Assembly (NCBI RefSeq): GCF_014164585.1
Contig: NZ_JACJFM010000017.1
Location: 38,330-102,329 of the forward strand
DNA length: 64,000 nt
DNA from: Oceanospirillum sediminis
GTDB taxonomy: Bacteria; Pseudomonadota; Gammaproteobacteria; Pseudomonadales; Halomonadaceae
Reading direction: 5' to 3'
The notes beneath the pieces were generated by a model. That model was not told where the DNA came from. It saw only the letters and a program-made list of their open reading frames with translations, and did not search any database. A program made the position numbers and the translations under genes. Positions 1 through 8,746 of this stretch are shown in pieces. Every line of letters begins with the position of its first letter. Positions within the stretch are counted from its first letter, which is position 1.

Positions 1-563
1 AAGATTATCTGGATCGGGTCAGTAAAATTAAACTGCCTAACACCCGCATGCAGTTGCTGCAAAAGATGCTGGAAAAAGCGATCAGTGACTTTAAAAAGGT
101 CAATCAGATGCAGGGCATTAACTTTTCTAAGCGCTTCCAGTCTCTGGTTGATAAATACAACGAACGTAAAGAAAACGATGTGCTCAACGGTGAAGAGTTC
201 GATACCTTCAGTCAGGAAATGACCGATATGATCTACGACATTAAAGCCGAGATGCTGTCGTTTGTGGATCTGGGCATTGATATGGAAGAAAAGGCTTTCC
301 TGGATATTCTGCAGCATATGTGTGAAAAGTACGACTTCACCTATGATGAGGAAAAAATGCTGGAGCTGGCCAGAGAAATGAAGATCATCGTTGATGATAA
401 AGCCCAGTTCCCGGACTGGAGTAATCGGGATGATATTAAAGCCAGTTTAAAGGTCGAGTTAATCCTGCTGTTGCACAAATTCGGCTTCCCGCCTGTAGCT
501 AATGATGATGTTTATCTGGAAGTGTTGCAGCAGGCCGAGAATTTTAAAAAGCATCAACAGTAG
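1..563 (+). CDS. hsdR: Type I restriction enzyme subunit R, C-terminal fragment
   Basis: The frame is open from base 3 to the stop at 561-563, so this is the 3' end of a gene that begins left of the window, not a gene starting at the internal ATG at 48. The visible ~186 residues are helical and charged. They resemble the C-terminal helical domain (DUF3387-like) of HsdR: a KRFQSLVDKYNER segment, an ELGI/DLGI-type stretch followed by acidic helices, and an ending of hydrophobic and lysine-rich residues. In known systems HsdR is the ATP-driven translocase and nuclease subunit that joins HsdM and HsdS to cut DNA away from the recognition site. None of the motor or nuclease motifs lie inside the window, so activity cannot be judged. 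No hsdM or hsdS follows downstream, so they would have to lie upstream. Confidence 0.75.
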   Translation, partial: DYLDRVSKIKLPNTRMQLLQKMLEKAISDFKKVNQMQGINFSKRFQSLVDKYNERKENDVLNGEEFDTFSQEMTDMIYDIKAEMLSFVDLGIDMEEKAFLDILQHMCEKYDFTYDEEKMLELAREMKIIVDDKAQFPDWSNRDDIKASLKVELILLLHKFGFPPVANDDVYLEVLQQAENFKKHQQ

Positions 564-701
564 ATCAGGAAAACGGGGGAGATAATAAGCATCTCGGATA
601 CAGGCCATGCAACCATAGACATTGGCCGATATTCACTGCAGGCAACCTGCTTTTCTTAGATTAAACGATATAGCGTTGGCACTATGCTGACACAGGGTCA
701 C

Positions 702-736
702 CCTGTTGGCCGGGCTGAGCAAGCCTGGCCAACAGG
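702..736. terminator. Long hairpin between convergent genes
   Basis: The arms CCTGTTGGCC...GGCCAACAGG extend to 15 pairs with one G-T wobble, around a short loop. The hairpin lies between the end of hsdR on the plus strand and the end of the TonB-dependent receptor gene on the minus strand, so it could end transcription from both sides. Neither strand has a clear T run after the stem, so an intrinsic terminator is likely but not certain. Confidence 0.5.
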
Positions 737-794
737 TTACAAGGACAAGTTACACGGGATAATGATTTATTGGTAGTGGCTCACTTTCCCAGAA

Positions 795-2888
795 TCAGAA
801 ATCCAGTTTAGCCGTCATACCCACCAGACGCGGTGCGCCTAACTGGTAGTAAGGTTCTGTGGTGTAGTCATTACGCGGGTCGTTACCGAAGGCACCAAAG
901 CCACGCACGATATAGTCTTTATCGGTCAGGTTTTTCGCCCACAGGGAGATATCCCAGTCTTTAGCGCGATAACCGATACGGGCATTTAACAGTGCGTAAT
1001 CATCGGTTTGTTCGTCATGGCGATCCGACAGGTAGAACTTGTCTTTCGCTTCCACATCCAGCTGGCTGTACCAGCCTGAGCCGTGCTGATACAGGGCTGC
1101 CAGCATCATCTGATAGCTCGGTGCATAAGCCTGATCGCGGCCATCGTAACTGGCACCAGATTCTTTCAGTTCAGTTTGCAGCAGGCCAACACTGCCGGAC
1201 AGTGTCAGTTGTGATGTCGCTAACCAGCGGCCTTCCAGTTCGACGCCGTAGTTATGACCTTCTGCCGAGTTAGCAGTGTAGTCGATAAACTCGGTGCTGC
1301 CATCGTCACGGGCCACCTGACGGGAGCCTTTAATCTGTACGTCTTCACGCTGTTGCCAGAAGAACGCCAGTTGTCCCTGCAGGCGGCTATTCAGCCAGTC
1401 ACCTTTTAAGCCCAGTTCGTAGTTCCACATATATTCGGTGTCGAAAGTACGCAGTGCTTCGGGCAAGGTGCCGTTGCTGTTAAAGCCACCGGCTTTGTAA
1501 CCACGGGAGATCAGACCGTAAGCGATAGTGTCGCTATTCAGCAGGTATTCCAGTGCGATGCGACCGCCCCACAGGGTTTCATCCGGGTCCGAGTCAACGC
1601 CTTCGCTGTCTTTATAGTCTGCCTGCCATTGTTCTACCCGCAGGCCGGTGGTCAGCGACCAGAGGTCAGACAGTGCGGTATCCAGCTGACCGTACAGGGC
1701 AAAACGCTGACTGTCATATTCGCTGGTAAAGTCGTTACCCTGGTAGGTGTATTCACGGGTCATATCCACTTGCTGATCGTAAGCGTAAATGCCTGTTACC
1801 CATTTCGTGGAGCCGTTAAACAATTCTGCACCCGACGCAGAGACTAAACGAATATCCGCCGTGGCGGTTTTGCGGTCACGGATATAGTTGTCTGTTGAGC
1901 TGTAGCCGTAAGGATGGAAGCCGTCGTAGGTCCAGTCTTCGTCGTAACCGTATTCCAGATCAGCATCAGATACGGATACATTGGTTTGCAGGTCAAAGGC
2001 GTTAAAACCGGTGTAGTCGGTGGCGATGGCAAAAGCGGTGGTTTTCTGGCGGTCATGCCCCGGCTGATCTGAGATAGTGCGGCGAGGATCATCCAGCGAG
2101 AAAGCGTCATAACCGTTGTTGTTATTGATGTGCAGGGCTGTCAGGTCAACGGTCAGATCGTCTGCTGCATCAATACGGATTTTACCGCGCAGGGTCAGTT
2201 CGTCCTGGTTGTGGGTATCATCCCGTTTCAGGTAATCGTTGCGGGTAAAACCGTCGCTGTTTACCGATTGCACCGCCAGACGATAGCCGACCGATTCAGT
2301 CGCCGGGCCACTGATCACCGCATTCAGTTTTCGGGTGTCGTAATCCGCCAGTGTGGTTTCGATGCTGCCTTCAAACTCATCCGATGGGTCATTGCTTTTC
2401 ACATTGATCAGACCGGCCAGTGCATTAGCGCCGTACAGGGTGCCTTGCGGGCCACGGAACACTTCAACCTGCTCAACATCTAACAGGCTGGCACCGTCGG
2501 CGATACCGCTCATATCAATACCGTCAACGATCACACCCACCGATGGATTCAACGGCTCGACAAACTGACTGCGTTCACCAATACCACGAATCTGATAGAA
2601 ACGTGCCCGGTTGCTGCCCCCGGCAAAGTTTACGTTGGGTGTCAGGCCGATCACGTCTTCCATCTGAGTGGCGCCACGTTGTTGCAGCGCCTGCTGATCA
2701 ATCACACTGACACTGGTAGGCAGTTCCTGCAGGCTGGTGTCGCGCAGAGAGCCGGTCACGACAATGGTCATGATCTCTTCTGCCTGAGTATTGTTACTAC
2801 CAGCACTGGTCTGTTCCTGTGCCATCAGATTGGCGCTTTGTATCGCTACCACTAAGGCGGTCAGGGAACTTACGGTTTTGAGTCTCAT
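795..2888 (-). CDS. TonB-dependent outer-membrane receptor, thiamin-regulated
   Basis: This 697-residue protein has a signal peptide (cleavage near LMA-Q, residues 21-24), a TonB box (about residues 40-46, MTIVVTG), a plug domain (about 55-165, with the VEVFRGPQGTLYGANALAG motif) and a long beta-barrel ending in phenylalanine, as needed for outer-membrane insertion. Receptors of this family import scarce large solutes using energy from TonB/ExbBD. The barrel sequence does not reveal the substrate. The strongest clue is a TPP riboswitch directly upstream, which suggests uptake of thiamin or a thiamin precursor. A GGAG ribosome site 8 bases before the ATG supports the start. Siderophore uptake is the main alternative, but the riboswitch argues against it. 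The gene stands alone with no inner-membrane transporter next to it. Confidence 0.88.
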   Translation of the reverse strand: MRLKTVSSLTALVVAIQSANLMAQEQTSAGSNNTQAEEIMTIVVTGSLRDTSLQELPTSVSVIDQQALQQRGATQMEDVIGLTPNVNFAGGSNRARFYQIRGIGERSQFVEPLNPSVGVIVDGIDMSGIADGASLLDVEQVEVFRGPQGTLYGANALAGLINVKSNDPSDEFEGSIETTLADYDTRKLNAVISGPATESVGYRLAVQSVNSDGFTRNDYLKRDDTHNQDELTLRGKIRIDAADDLTVDLTALHINNNNGYDAFSLDDPRRTISDQPGHDRQKTTAFAIATDYTGFNAFDLQTNVSVSDADLEYGYDEDWTYDGFHPYGYSSTDNYIRDRKTATADIRLVSASGAELFNGSTKWVTGIYAYDQQVDMTREYTYQGNDFTSEYDSQRFALYGQLDTALSDLWSLTTGLRVEQWQADYKDSEGVDSDPDETLWGGRIALEYLLNSDTIAYGLISRGYKAGGFNSNGTLPEALRTFDTEYMWNYELGLKGDWLNSRLQGQLAFFWQQREDVQIKGSRQVARDDGSTEFIDYTANSAEGHNYGVELEGRWLATSQLTLSGSVGLLQTELKESGASYDGRDQAYAPSYQMMLAALYQHGSGWYSQLDVEAKDKFYLSDRHDEQTDDYALLNARIGYRAKDWDISLWAKNLTDKDYIVRGFGAFGNDPRNDYTTEPYYQLGAPRLVGMTAKLDF

Positions 2889-2954
2889 TTCAAGTCTCCG
2901 AAAAAATGCAGTCGAAGACCCGGTTGAAATCGGTAAAGAAAGGCGAATTGTTCA

Positions 2955-3046
2955 GAGTCCTATCCCTACGCCGGTATCATCCGGATCAGGTTCAAAGGGT
3001 TTGCCCGGCAGGACATCTCAGGCTGACAGATCAGCCACCCCTTAGG
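2955..3046 (-). promoter_or_regulatory. TPP (THI-box) riboswitch
   Basis: Read on the minus strand, this leader holds the conserved parts of the thiamin pyrophosphate aptamer in order: GGGGTGG, then CTGAGA, then ACCCTTTGAACCTGATC, then CCGGATGATACCGG and finally CGTAGGGA. It ends about 65 bases before the start codon of the TonB-dependent receptor, so TPP should switch that gene off. No strong terminator hairpin is evident between aptamer and gene. Control may therefore act on translation by hiding the GGAG ribosome site; this last point is inference. Confidence 0.95.
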
Positions 3047-3234
3047 AAGCCGGAATAGCAGGGCTATCCGACAGAAGCCGGATTCTACTCTGACCGATAA
3101 GGAATCACCAGAATTTAAAATAACATTCTTTTCAGAGGGTTAAGCGGTTGTGGTTTATACTGAATCAGAGTGGATAAGCAACATTTAAGAGGCCTGCAGA
3201 CACTGAGCGTGAGTCGTAAATCTGATTTTGTAAA

Positions 3235-3831
3235 TTACAGATAAGGTGAGACGACCTGCATCGCCTGTTCTATCCACTGCTCTTTCTCACCAACAGGGGC
3301 CATATAGTGCAAAGCCTCACACGCCTGCTGCACACCTTTTAATCGGGCAATCATCCAGAAAGCCAGATACTGAGAAGCCAGACAACCTCCGGCGCTGGCG
3401 ATGTTACTACGGGCAAAAAATGCCTGTTCCATAATCGAATTGCCAAAACGCTCAGCATAGGGTCGAGTGGTCAGGTCAGTACATACCGGCTGATCACTCA
3501 GCACTCCCAGAGCCAGTAGAATTAACGCCCCGGAACACTGGCTGCCAATGATCTGCCGATTCGGGTCCAGTGCCAGTCGGGATAACTGAGTTTTATCTTC
3601 GATAAAGGCCCGCGTTTGCAGCCCACTACCCAGAATGACGGCATCGGTTTCAATAACCTGCTCCAGAGGGATATGGCGACGAATCTCAACGCCATTCATA
3701 GAGGTTACTGTGTCTGTCGGACTGGCGATGGATATTTTCCACTGTTCACCCTGTACCCGCCCCAGTAATCCCAGGGCAATAAAGCTGTCCAGTTCATTAA
3801 ACTGATCCAGTGTCACAATAGAGATATGCAT
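3235..3831 (-). CDS. DJ-1/PfpI family protein
   Basis: This 198-residue protein is a single class I glutamine amidotransferase-like domain. It has the nucleophile elbow GSQCSGALILLA with Cys99, and an acidic residue in the N-terminal FNELDSF segment (Asp15) where DJ-1-type enzymes carry their conserved Glu/Asp. Family members act as glyoxalases, deglycases, hydratases or ligand sensors; the sequence does not decide which. It has no AraC-type DNA-binding tail, so it is not a GATase1-like regulator. It is divergent from the MocR-type gene at 3913 with only 81 bases between them. Its expression is therefore probably set by that regulator. Confidence 0.8.
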   Translation of the reverse strand: MHISIVTLDQFNELDSFIALGLLGRVQGEQWKISIASPTDTVTSMNGVEIRRHIPLEQVIETDAVILGSGLQTRAFIEDKTQLSRLALDPNRQIIGSQCSGALILLALGVLSDQPVCTDLTTRPYAERFGNSIMEQAFFARSNIASAGGCLASQYLAFWMIARLKGVQQACEALHYMAPVGEKEQWIEQAMQVVSPYL

Positions 3832-3881
3832 GATTTTGACTCCTGATTGATTGAAGAGCCGTTATCTAACCATTTAAAATA

Positions 3882-3903
3882 ATGACAATCTAAAAATCGT
3901 CAT
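3882..3903. promoter_or_regulatory. Candidate operator between the DJ-1 and MocR genes
   Basis: The inverted repeat ATGACAAT-6-ATCGTCAT (7 of 8 pairs) ends 10 bases before the MocR-type start codon, inside the 81-base divergent promoter region. Its place suggests autoregulation by the MocR-type protein. The link to that protein is inferred from position only. Confidence 0.35.
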
Positions 3904-3912
3904 GGATACAAT

Positions 3913-5259
3913 ATGCCCAGCCCACGATACAAACAGCTTGTCGATCGGTTTGCCGGAAAGATACGTTCAGGCGAATTGCCGCCGGGTGAAAAGCTACCAC
4001 CACATCGCACACTGGCGGCAGCCGAAAATATGGCTCTGGTGACTGCCAGTCGGGTTTATGCTGAACTGGAAAAGATGGGGCTGGTCAGTTGTGAAACCGG
4101 GCGTGGCACCTTTGTCAGAGAAACCGCGTTACCGACCGGACACGGTGTTGATCAGAAAAGTAACCCGCCTGATACCCTGGATCTGAACTTCAACTCGCCC
4201 CTGGTTGAAGGGCAGTCTGAGTTATTTCGTGACGCCCTGAAAAAGCTGGCCTCTTCAGGAGATCTGGAAACGTTACTGCACTATCAGCCCCATGCAGGCA
4301 GACCAACAGAGCGACAGGCGATCAGCCATTATCTGGCAGACAAAAAAACGGAGGTTTCTGCAGAGCAGATTTTTATTACCAACGGTACACAACATGCCCT
4401 TTCTTCTGTCCTGCTGACGCTGTTTAATCCGGGCGATGTAATCGCTGTGGATGCTCAGACCTACTCTGGTTTTAAAGTGCTGGCGCAGTTACATCATATT
4501 GAGCTGGTTGCCATACCTGTGACGCCACAGGGGCCGAATCTGAATGCTCTGAGAACCCTCTGTCAGGCACGCAGGGTTCGCGGGATATATACCATGCCAA
4601 CCCTGCATAATCCGCTGGGCTGGGTACTGGATCTGGAATGTCGAAAACAGCTGGCAGCAATTGCAGAGCAGTCTGATCTGATCATTATTGAAGACGGTGC
4701 CTATGACTATCTGGCAAATGATGCCCCGGCCAGAATGATGACCCTCGCACCGGACAGAAGTGTCTACGTGTCTGGTTTTTCTAAAAATGTCGCCACAGGA
4801 CTACGGGTTGGTTATCTGGTTACGCCGGTAAAATGGTGTGAGTCATTCGAACGCTGCATTCGGGCAACCAGCTGGAATACCCCGGCTTTAAACACGGCCT
4901 TGATTACTCGCTGGCTGCAGGATGGCACTGTGGCTCGCCTGGAACAGGAGAAACGCCAGGATGCCGGTCAGCGCCAGGATATCGCCCGACAAGTTCTGCA
5001 GGAACATCACATCTGGTCACACCCTAACGCCTATACTCTTTGGCTGCCGTTACCTGAAGGCGTCAGAGCGGATCAGGTGGTCCACTCCCTGTTAAACCAT
5101 CATATCGCCGTTGCAACGGCAGAGCCTTTTACTGTCGGGCCATCCGTCCCGCAAGCGATAAGGATTGCACTGGCTTCTATACCTTTGCCACAGTTACAGG
5201 CAGCTCTGGTAACCATTAACCAGGTCATAGAGGATCATTATTGCGGTATTACAGATTGA
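3913..5259 (+). CDS. MocR/PdxR-type regulator (GntR helix-turn-helix fused to aminotransferase domain)
   Basis: The 448 residues split into an N-terminal GntR winged helix (about 5-72; PPGEKLPPHRTLA and ASRVYAELEKMGLV) and a fold-type I aminotransferase domain (about 90-440). The second domain keeps the PLP pocket: Asn233 in TLHNPLG, Asp261 and Tyr264 in EDGAYDYL, and the Schiff-base lysine Lys291 in GFSKN. MocR proteins bind PLP or a PLP-amino acid adduct and use it to control a nearby gene, often pyridoxine or amine metabolism. Here the nearest partner is the divergent DJ-1/PfpI gene. No pdx gene is close by, so calling it PdxR would go too far. A GGA sequence six bases before the ATG supports the start. 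Confidence 0.85.
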   Translation: MPSPRYKQLVDRFAGKIRSGELPPGEKLPPHRTLAAAENMALVTASRVYAELEKMGLVSCETGRGTFVRETALPTGHGVDQKSNPPDTLDLNFNSPLVEGQSELFRDALKKLASSGDLETLLHYQPHAGRPTERQAISHYLADKKTEVSAEQIFITNGTQHALSSVLLTLFNPGDVIAVDAQTYSGFKVLAQLHHIELVAIPVTPQGPNLNALRTLCQARRVRGIYTMPTLHNPLGWVLDLECRKQLAAIAEQSDLIIIEDGAYDYLANDAPARMMTLAPDRSVYVSGFSKNVATGLRVGYLVTPVKWCESFERCIRATSWNTPALNTALITRWLQDGTVARLEQEKRQDAGQRQDIARQVLQEHHIWSHPNAYTLWLPLPEGVRADQVVHSLLNHHIAVATAEPFTVGPSVPQAIRIALASIPLPQLQAALVTINQVIEDHYCGITD

Positions 5260-5402
5260 AATCCTGATATTTCATCCGGTCACTATCGAATATCCCTCTG
5301 CCATAATTCAACCCTATGGCGGATAGCTTATCCCGGCATGATTTCTTCCCATAAGTGATAATTGATAAAGAACAATATTCAGTGTTTCGGGCTTGATATT
5401 CA

Positions 5403-5444
5403 TTAATATGTTAATTATATTGAACCGGTTAGTTAACATATTAA
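5403..5444. promoter_or_regulatory. Large perfect inverted repeat, candidate HpaR operator upstream of hpaD
   Basis: Two perfect 12-base arms, TTAATATGTTAA (5403-5414) and TTAACATATTAA (5433-5444), are separated by 18 bases. Each arm is itself close to palindromic, so each could hold a dimer of a MarR-type protein. The element lies about 150 bases before hpaD in a 332-base intergenic stretch with no other gene. The right arm with its flank, AGTTAACATATT, recurs as AGTTAACATGTT at 13045-13056 just before the hpaR gene. I therefore assign it to HpaR by inference. Confidence 0.6.
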
Positions 5445-5591
5445 CTACTTTATTCTGTCATCAGGGTTCAGACAGAGCTAAACCGGCAAAAATAACGATT
5501 CATCAGGGCGTCCGGAAAAGACCGTCTTATTGACCATATAACGTGGATCGTCCTGAGAGCAGCCAGAATAAAATAACAGAGGTTCAAGAAG

Positions 5592-6443
5592 ATGGGCGAA
5601 ATTGTTTTAGCAGCAAAAGTTACACACGTACCCACCATGCTGATGTCAGAGCAGCCTGGTCCACTGGAAGGTTGTCGTCAGCAAGCTATTGATGGTCACA
5701 AGGAAATTGCCCGTCGTGCTCGCGCTGCCGGAGCAGATACTATTGTTGTGATCGACACTCACTGGCTGGTTAACGCCGGTTATCACATTAATGCAGCAGA
5801 TAACTTTAAAGGTAACTTTACCAGTCACGAGTTCCCGCACTTCATTCAGAACCTGGAATATGAATATCAGGGCAACCCGGCACTGGGTGATCTGATTGCT
5901 GACAAAGCGATGGCGAAGGGAGTACACACCCTGTCTCACCAGGTAGAGTCTCTGACACTGGAATACGGCACCCTGGTACCTATGCGCTATATGAACCCTG
6001 AATCTGACCTGAAAGTGGTTTCCGTCGCGGGCTGGTGTACGGTTCATAGCATTGAGTCTTCTCGTCTGCTGGGTGAAGCCATCCGCGAAGCGATTGAAGA
6101 AAGCGACAGCAAAGTACTGCTGGTTGCGTCTGGTTCTCTGTCTCATCAAATCTGGGCTAACGATGATTACGCGGCTAACAACGGTACTTTCACTATCTCC
6201 AGTGAATTTAACCGTCAGATGGATCTGCGTGTACTGGAGCTGTGGGAAAAAGGCGAATATGCCACGGTTCTGAAACTGCTGCCAGAATACGCCGAGCACT
6301 GCTCCGGTGAAGGCGGTATGCACGACACCGTTATGCTGTTTGGCGCTCTGGGCTGGGATAAGTACAAGGGTAAAGCCGAAATTATCGGCGAATACTTCCC
6401 AAGTTCAGGTACAGGTCAGGTTAACGTGGCCTTTGAAGTATAA
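5592..6443 (+). CDS. hpaD: 3,4-dihydroxyphenylacetate (homoprotocatechuate) 2,3-dioxygenase
   Basis: This 283-residue protein is a class III extradiol dioxygenase of the LigB fold and closely matches enterobacterial HpaD in length and in long stretches, including THVP, the FDTHW-like IDTHWLV, LEYGTLVPMRYMN and MHDTVMLFGALGWDKY. The expected Fe(II) ligands are present as His12, His57 and Glu240. The enzyme opens the ring of homoprotocatechuate between C2 and C3 to give 5-carboxymethyl-2-hydroxymuconate semialdehyde. It is cytoplasmic and leads a cluster with a GlcG/HbpS-like gene and an aldehyde dehydrogenase. The other usual hpa genes (hpaE, F, G, H, I, B, C) are not in the window. A large inverted repeat upstream suggests HpaR control. 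Confidence 0.92.
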   Translation: MGEIVLAAKVTHVPTMLMSEQPGPLEGCRQQAIDGHKEIARRARAAGADTIVVIDTHWLVNAGYHINAADNFKGNFTSHEFPHFIQNLEYEYQGNPALGDLIADKAMAKGVHTLSHQVESLTLEYGTLVPMRYMNPESDLKVVSVAGWCTVHSIESSRLLGEAIREAIEESDSKVLLVASGSLSHQIWANDDYAANNGTFTISSEFNRQMDLRVLELWEKGEYATVLKLLPEYAEHCSGEGGMHDTVMLFGALGWDKYKGKAEIIGEYFPSSGTGQVNVAFEV

Positions 6444-6557
6444 ATCTGCCGCTTTAAATCCTGTCGCCACAGGAGCTTATATCTCTGGCTTCTGTGGCGC
6501 GACATCGGGCATATCAAGCCTTGATTATTATTTCTAAGCCTCCTGGAAGCTGCCCTT

Positions 6558-7040
6558 ATGTCTTCAGACATCACTGATTGTATCGCTGATCCGGATATCT
6601 CTGTCTCTGTGGAAGAACAGGTGCTTAACTGGCGCGTTGCTTCACAGATGGTGCTGGCGGCCTGCGAATACGCCAGCCAGCACAACCTGAGAATATGCGC
6701 CTGGGTTGTGGATCGTCATGGTAACCCTCTGGCCATGCAACGTATTAACCAGGCTCCGGTTTACTGCACGGATATTGCCCAGGGCAAAGCACGTACCGCA
6801 GCCAGTTTTGGTTTTGCCACCATTCTGTGGCAGAGCCGGTTACAGGAAAAGCCTCATCTGCTCAGCAGCCTGAGCCAGCAACCCGGTCTGATCACCTTTG
6901 GCGGTGGTATTCCTGTTGTTCTGGATGGCATTGTACTGGGCGCTATCGGTGTTTCCGGTGCGTCGGAACAACAGGACTGTGACTGCGCCCAGGCCGGTAT
7001 TGATGCCCTGACAAGCCTTATCAATATAAATACAAACTGA
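6558..7040 (+). CDS. GlcG/HbpS-like (DUF336) protein
   Basis: The 160 residues form one GlcG/HbpS domain. It opens with a helix rich in Ala (MVLAACEYASQHN), continues with WVVDRHGNPLAMQRI and KARTAASF, and ends with the typical glycine-rich block FGGGIPVVLDGIVLGAIGVSG. Family members bind haem or degraded haem, or act as small accessory proteins of catabolic operons; their reaction is usually unknown. No signal peptide is seen, so it should be cytoplasmic. It sits 114 bases after hpaD and 27 bases before the aldehyde dehydrogenase, which implies one transcript. A role in aromatic ring catabolism is inferred from this place only. Confidence 0.75.
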   Translation: MSSDITDCIADPDISVSVEEQVLNWRVASQMVLAACEYASQHNLRICAWVVDRHGNPLAMQRINQAPVYCTDIAQGKARTAASFGFATILWQSRLQEKPHLLSSLSQQPGLITFGGGIPVVLDGIVLGAIGVSGASEQQDCDCAQAGIDALTSLININTN

Positions 7041-7067
7041 TTTTCTATCTGCAATTGAGAGCACACC

Positions 7068-8501
7068 ATGTTAAAAGCCAGCTACCCTTATTTTCTTGCT
7101 AATAAACCAGAAGCCCCTAATACGGATTTGGTCGTAACAGACAAATACACCGGCGAAACCGCGACTCGCGTAGCCATGGCCGATGCGGATGCCATTGATC
7201 GCGCCATCGCAGCAGCTGATCAGGCTGCAGATGCGATGCGCAAAATGCCCGCTTACCAGCGTCAGGATATTCTGAATTACTGTGTACGTCGTTTTGAAGA
7301 ACGCTTTGAAGAGCTGGCACAGGCACTGTGTATTGAGGCCGGTAAGCCGGTAAAAGATGCCCGTGGCGAAGTCACCCGCCTGATTGATACCTTCCGTATT
7401 GCGGCGGAAGAAGCGGTACGCATCGGTGGTGAAGTGGTGCCGATGGACATCACACCACGGGCCAAAGGCTATTCCGGCATGTGGAAGCGTGTGCCGATTG
7501 GCCCTTGCTCTTTTATCTCACCGTTTAACTTCCCGCTGAACCTGGCGGCTCATAAAGTGGCTCCGGCTATTGCGGCGGGTTGCCCGTTTATCCTGAAGCC
7601 TGCCAGCCTGACGCCCATTGGTGCGCTGATTATTGGTGAAGTACTGGCAGAAACCGATCTGCCAGAAGGTGCTTTCTCTATTCTGCCATGTCGCCGTGAT
7701 GGTGCGGATCTGTTTACCACAGATGACCGCCTGAAACTGCTCAGTTTTACCGGCTCTCCGGATGTGGGCTGGCAGCTGAAAGCCAAAGCTGGTAAAAAAC
7801 CGGTTGTACTGGAACTGGGTGGCAATGCCGCTTGTCTGGTGGATGAAGGTACCGATCTGGATGATGCCGTTGCCCGTATCGTATTCGGCGCGTATTACCA
7901 GTCGGGCCAGAGCTGCATCAGCGTACAGCGTATTATGGTACATGACAGCCTGTATGACGCGATGCGTGATAAGCTGACTGCGGCTGTTAAAGCTCTGAAA
8001 ATGGGTGATCCGAAAGAGGAAGAAACCTTTATCGGTCCTATGATCTCTGAAAAAGAAGCTGAGCGCCTGCACGGCTGGATCAATGATGCGGTGGCTAACG
8101 GCGCCACTGTATTGTGTGGTGGCGAGCGTGATGGCGCTATGCTGCAGGCCACTCTGATGGAAAATGTTGGCAGCGATCAGACCGTAAACAACGAAGAAGC
8201 GTTTGGCCCGGTTGCCGTACTGTCTCGTTTCAGTGATTTTGATGCCGCGCTGGAAGAGATCAATAACAGTGATTTTGGTCTGCAGGCCGGTATTTTCACT
8301 AAGGATATCTACAAGGCGCATAAAGCCTGGGACGAACTGGATGTGGGCGGTGTCGTGATTGGTGATGTGCCTTCCTGGCGTGTTGATCATATGCCCTATG
8401 GCGGCGTAAAAGACAGTGGCCTGGGTCGTGAGGGCGTGCGCTACGCCATTGAAGATATGACAGAACTGCGTCTGATGGTACTGCGTAACCCTGAAGCGTA
8501 A
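7068..8501 (+). CDS. NAD(P)-dependent aldehyde dehydrogenase
   Basis: This 477-residue protein has the complete ALDH fold. The key residues are Asn154 (SPFNFP), Lys177 (LKPAS), Glu249 (VVLELGGN) and the catalytic Cys283 (SGQSCISVQR), followed by EEAFGPV. The GQSCISVQR signature and GGNAACLVDE are typical of the lactaldehyde/phosphonoacetaldehyde-like branch, not of HpaE, whose motif is of the GERCTAGSR type. Position after hpaD suggests it oxidises the ring-cleavage semialdehyde or a related aldehyde, but the substrate cannot be read from the sequence. The ATG follows a modest GAG ribosome site. It shares an operon with the DUF336 gene 27 bases upstream. Confidence 0.88.
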   Translation: MLKASYPYFLANKPEAPNTDLVVTDKYTGETATRVAMADADAIDRAIAAADQAADAMRKMPAYQRQDILNYCVRRFEERFEELAQALCIEAGKPVKDARGEVTRLIDTFRIAAEEAVRIGGEVVPMDITPRAKGYSGMWKRVPIGPCSFISPFNFPLNLAAHKVAPAIAAGCPFILKPASLTPIGALIIGEVLAETDLPEGAFSILPCRRDGADLFTTDDRLKLLSFTGSPDVGWQLKAKAGKKPVVLELGGNAACLVDEGTDLDDAVARIVFGAYYQSGQSCISVQRIMVHDSLYDAMRDKLTAAVKALKMGDPKEEETFIGPMISEKEAERLHGWINDAVANGATVLCGGERDGAMLQATLMENVGSDQTVNNEEAFGPVAVLSRFSDFDAALEEINNSDFGLQAGIFTKDIYKAHKAWDELDVGGVVIGDVPSWRVDHMPYGGVKDSGLGREGVRYAIEDMTELRLMVLRNPEA

Positions 8502-8519
8502 GTTTTTCGTTCACCCTGC

Positions 8520-8607
8520 AGTCTGTTCCGGGGGCTTTGCTGTTATGCGAAGCACTCCCATCCCCGGTACTCATCCCCGGTGCTCATGTTTTACCCCGGA
8601 ACAGACT
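8520..8607. repeat. Nested inverted repeat between the aldehyde dehydrogenase and exporter genes
   Basis: Perfect 14-base arms AGTCTGTTCCGGGG (8520-8533) and CCCCGGAACAGACT (8594-8607) enclose 60 bases. Those contain a smaller stem (GCTTTGC with GCGAAGC) and two direct copies of CATCCCCGGT. The structure starts 18 bases after the aldehyde dehydrogenase stop. No T run follows, so it is not a simple terminator. It may stabilise or process the mRNA, or be a BIME-like mobile repeat. Confidence 0.55.
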
Positions 8608-8746
8608 CGTCTGCGGTATCCTTCAGTGATGTGTCAGGCCTCTGCCCGACATGGTAAGTGCATCACCTCCTGAAATAGCAACGACACCCTTTGCCAGAAA
8701 TAGCAGGCCCTGTCATTCCAGATTGTCTTATTCGGAAACAGCCCAC

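Noticed and set aside
795..2888. Siderophore receptor
   Set aside because: The barrel cannot tell substrates apart, no Fur-box was seen upstream, and the TPP riboswitch points to thiamin.
5646..6323. Minus-strand frame of 225 codons
   Set aside because: Antisense to hpaD; composition and lack of motifs indicate a shadow frame.
7518..8390. Minus-strand frame of 290 codons
   Set aside because: It lies fully inside the well-supported aldehyde dehydrogenase gene and resembles no family; it is a shadow of codon bias on the opposite strand.
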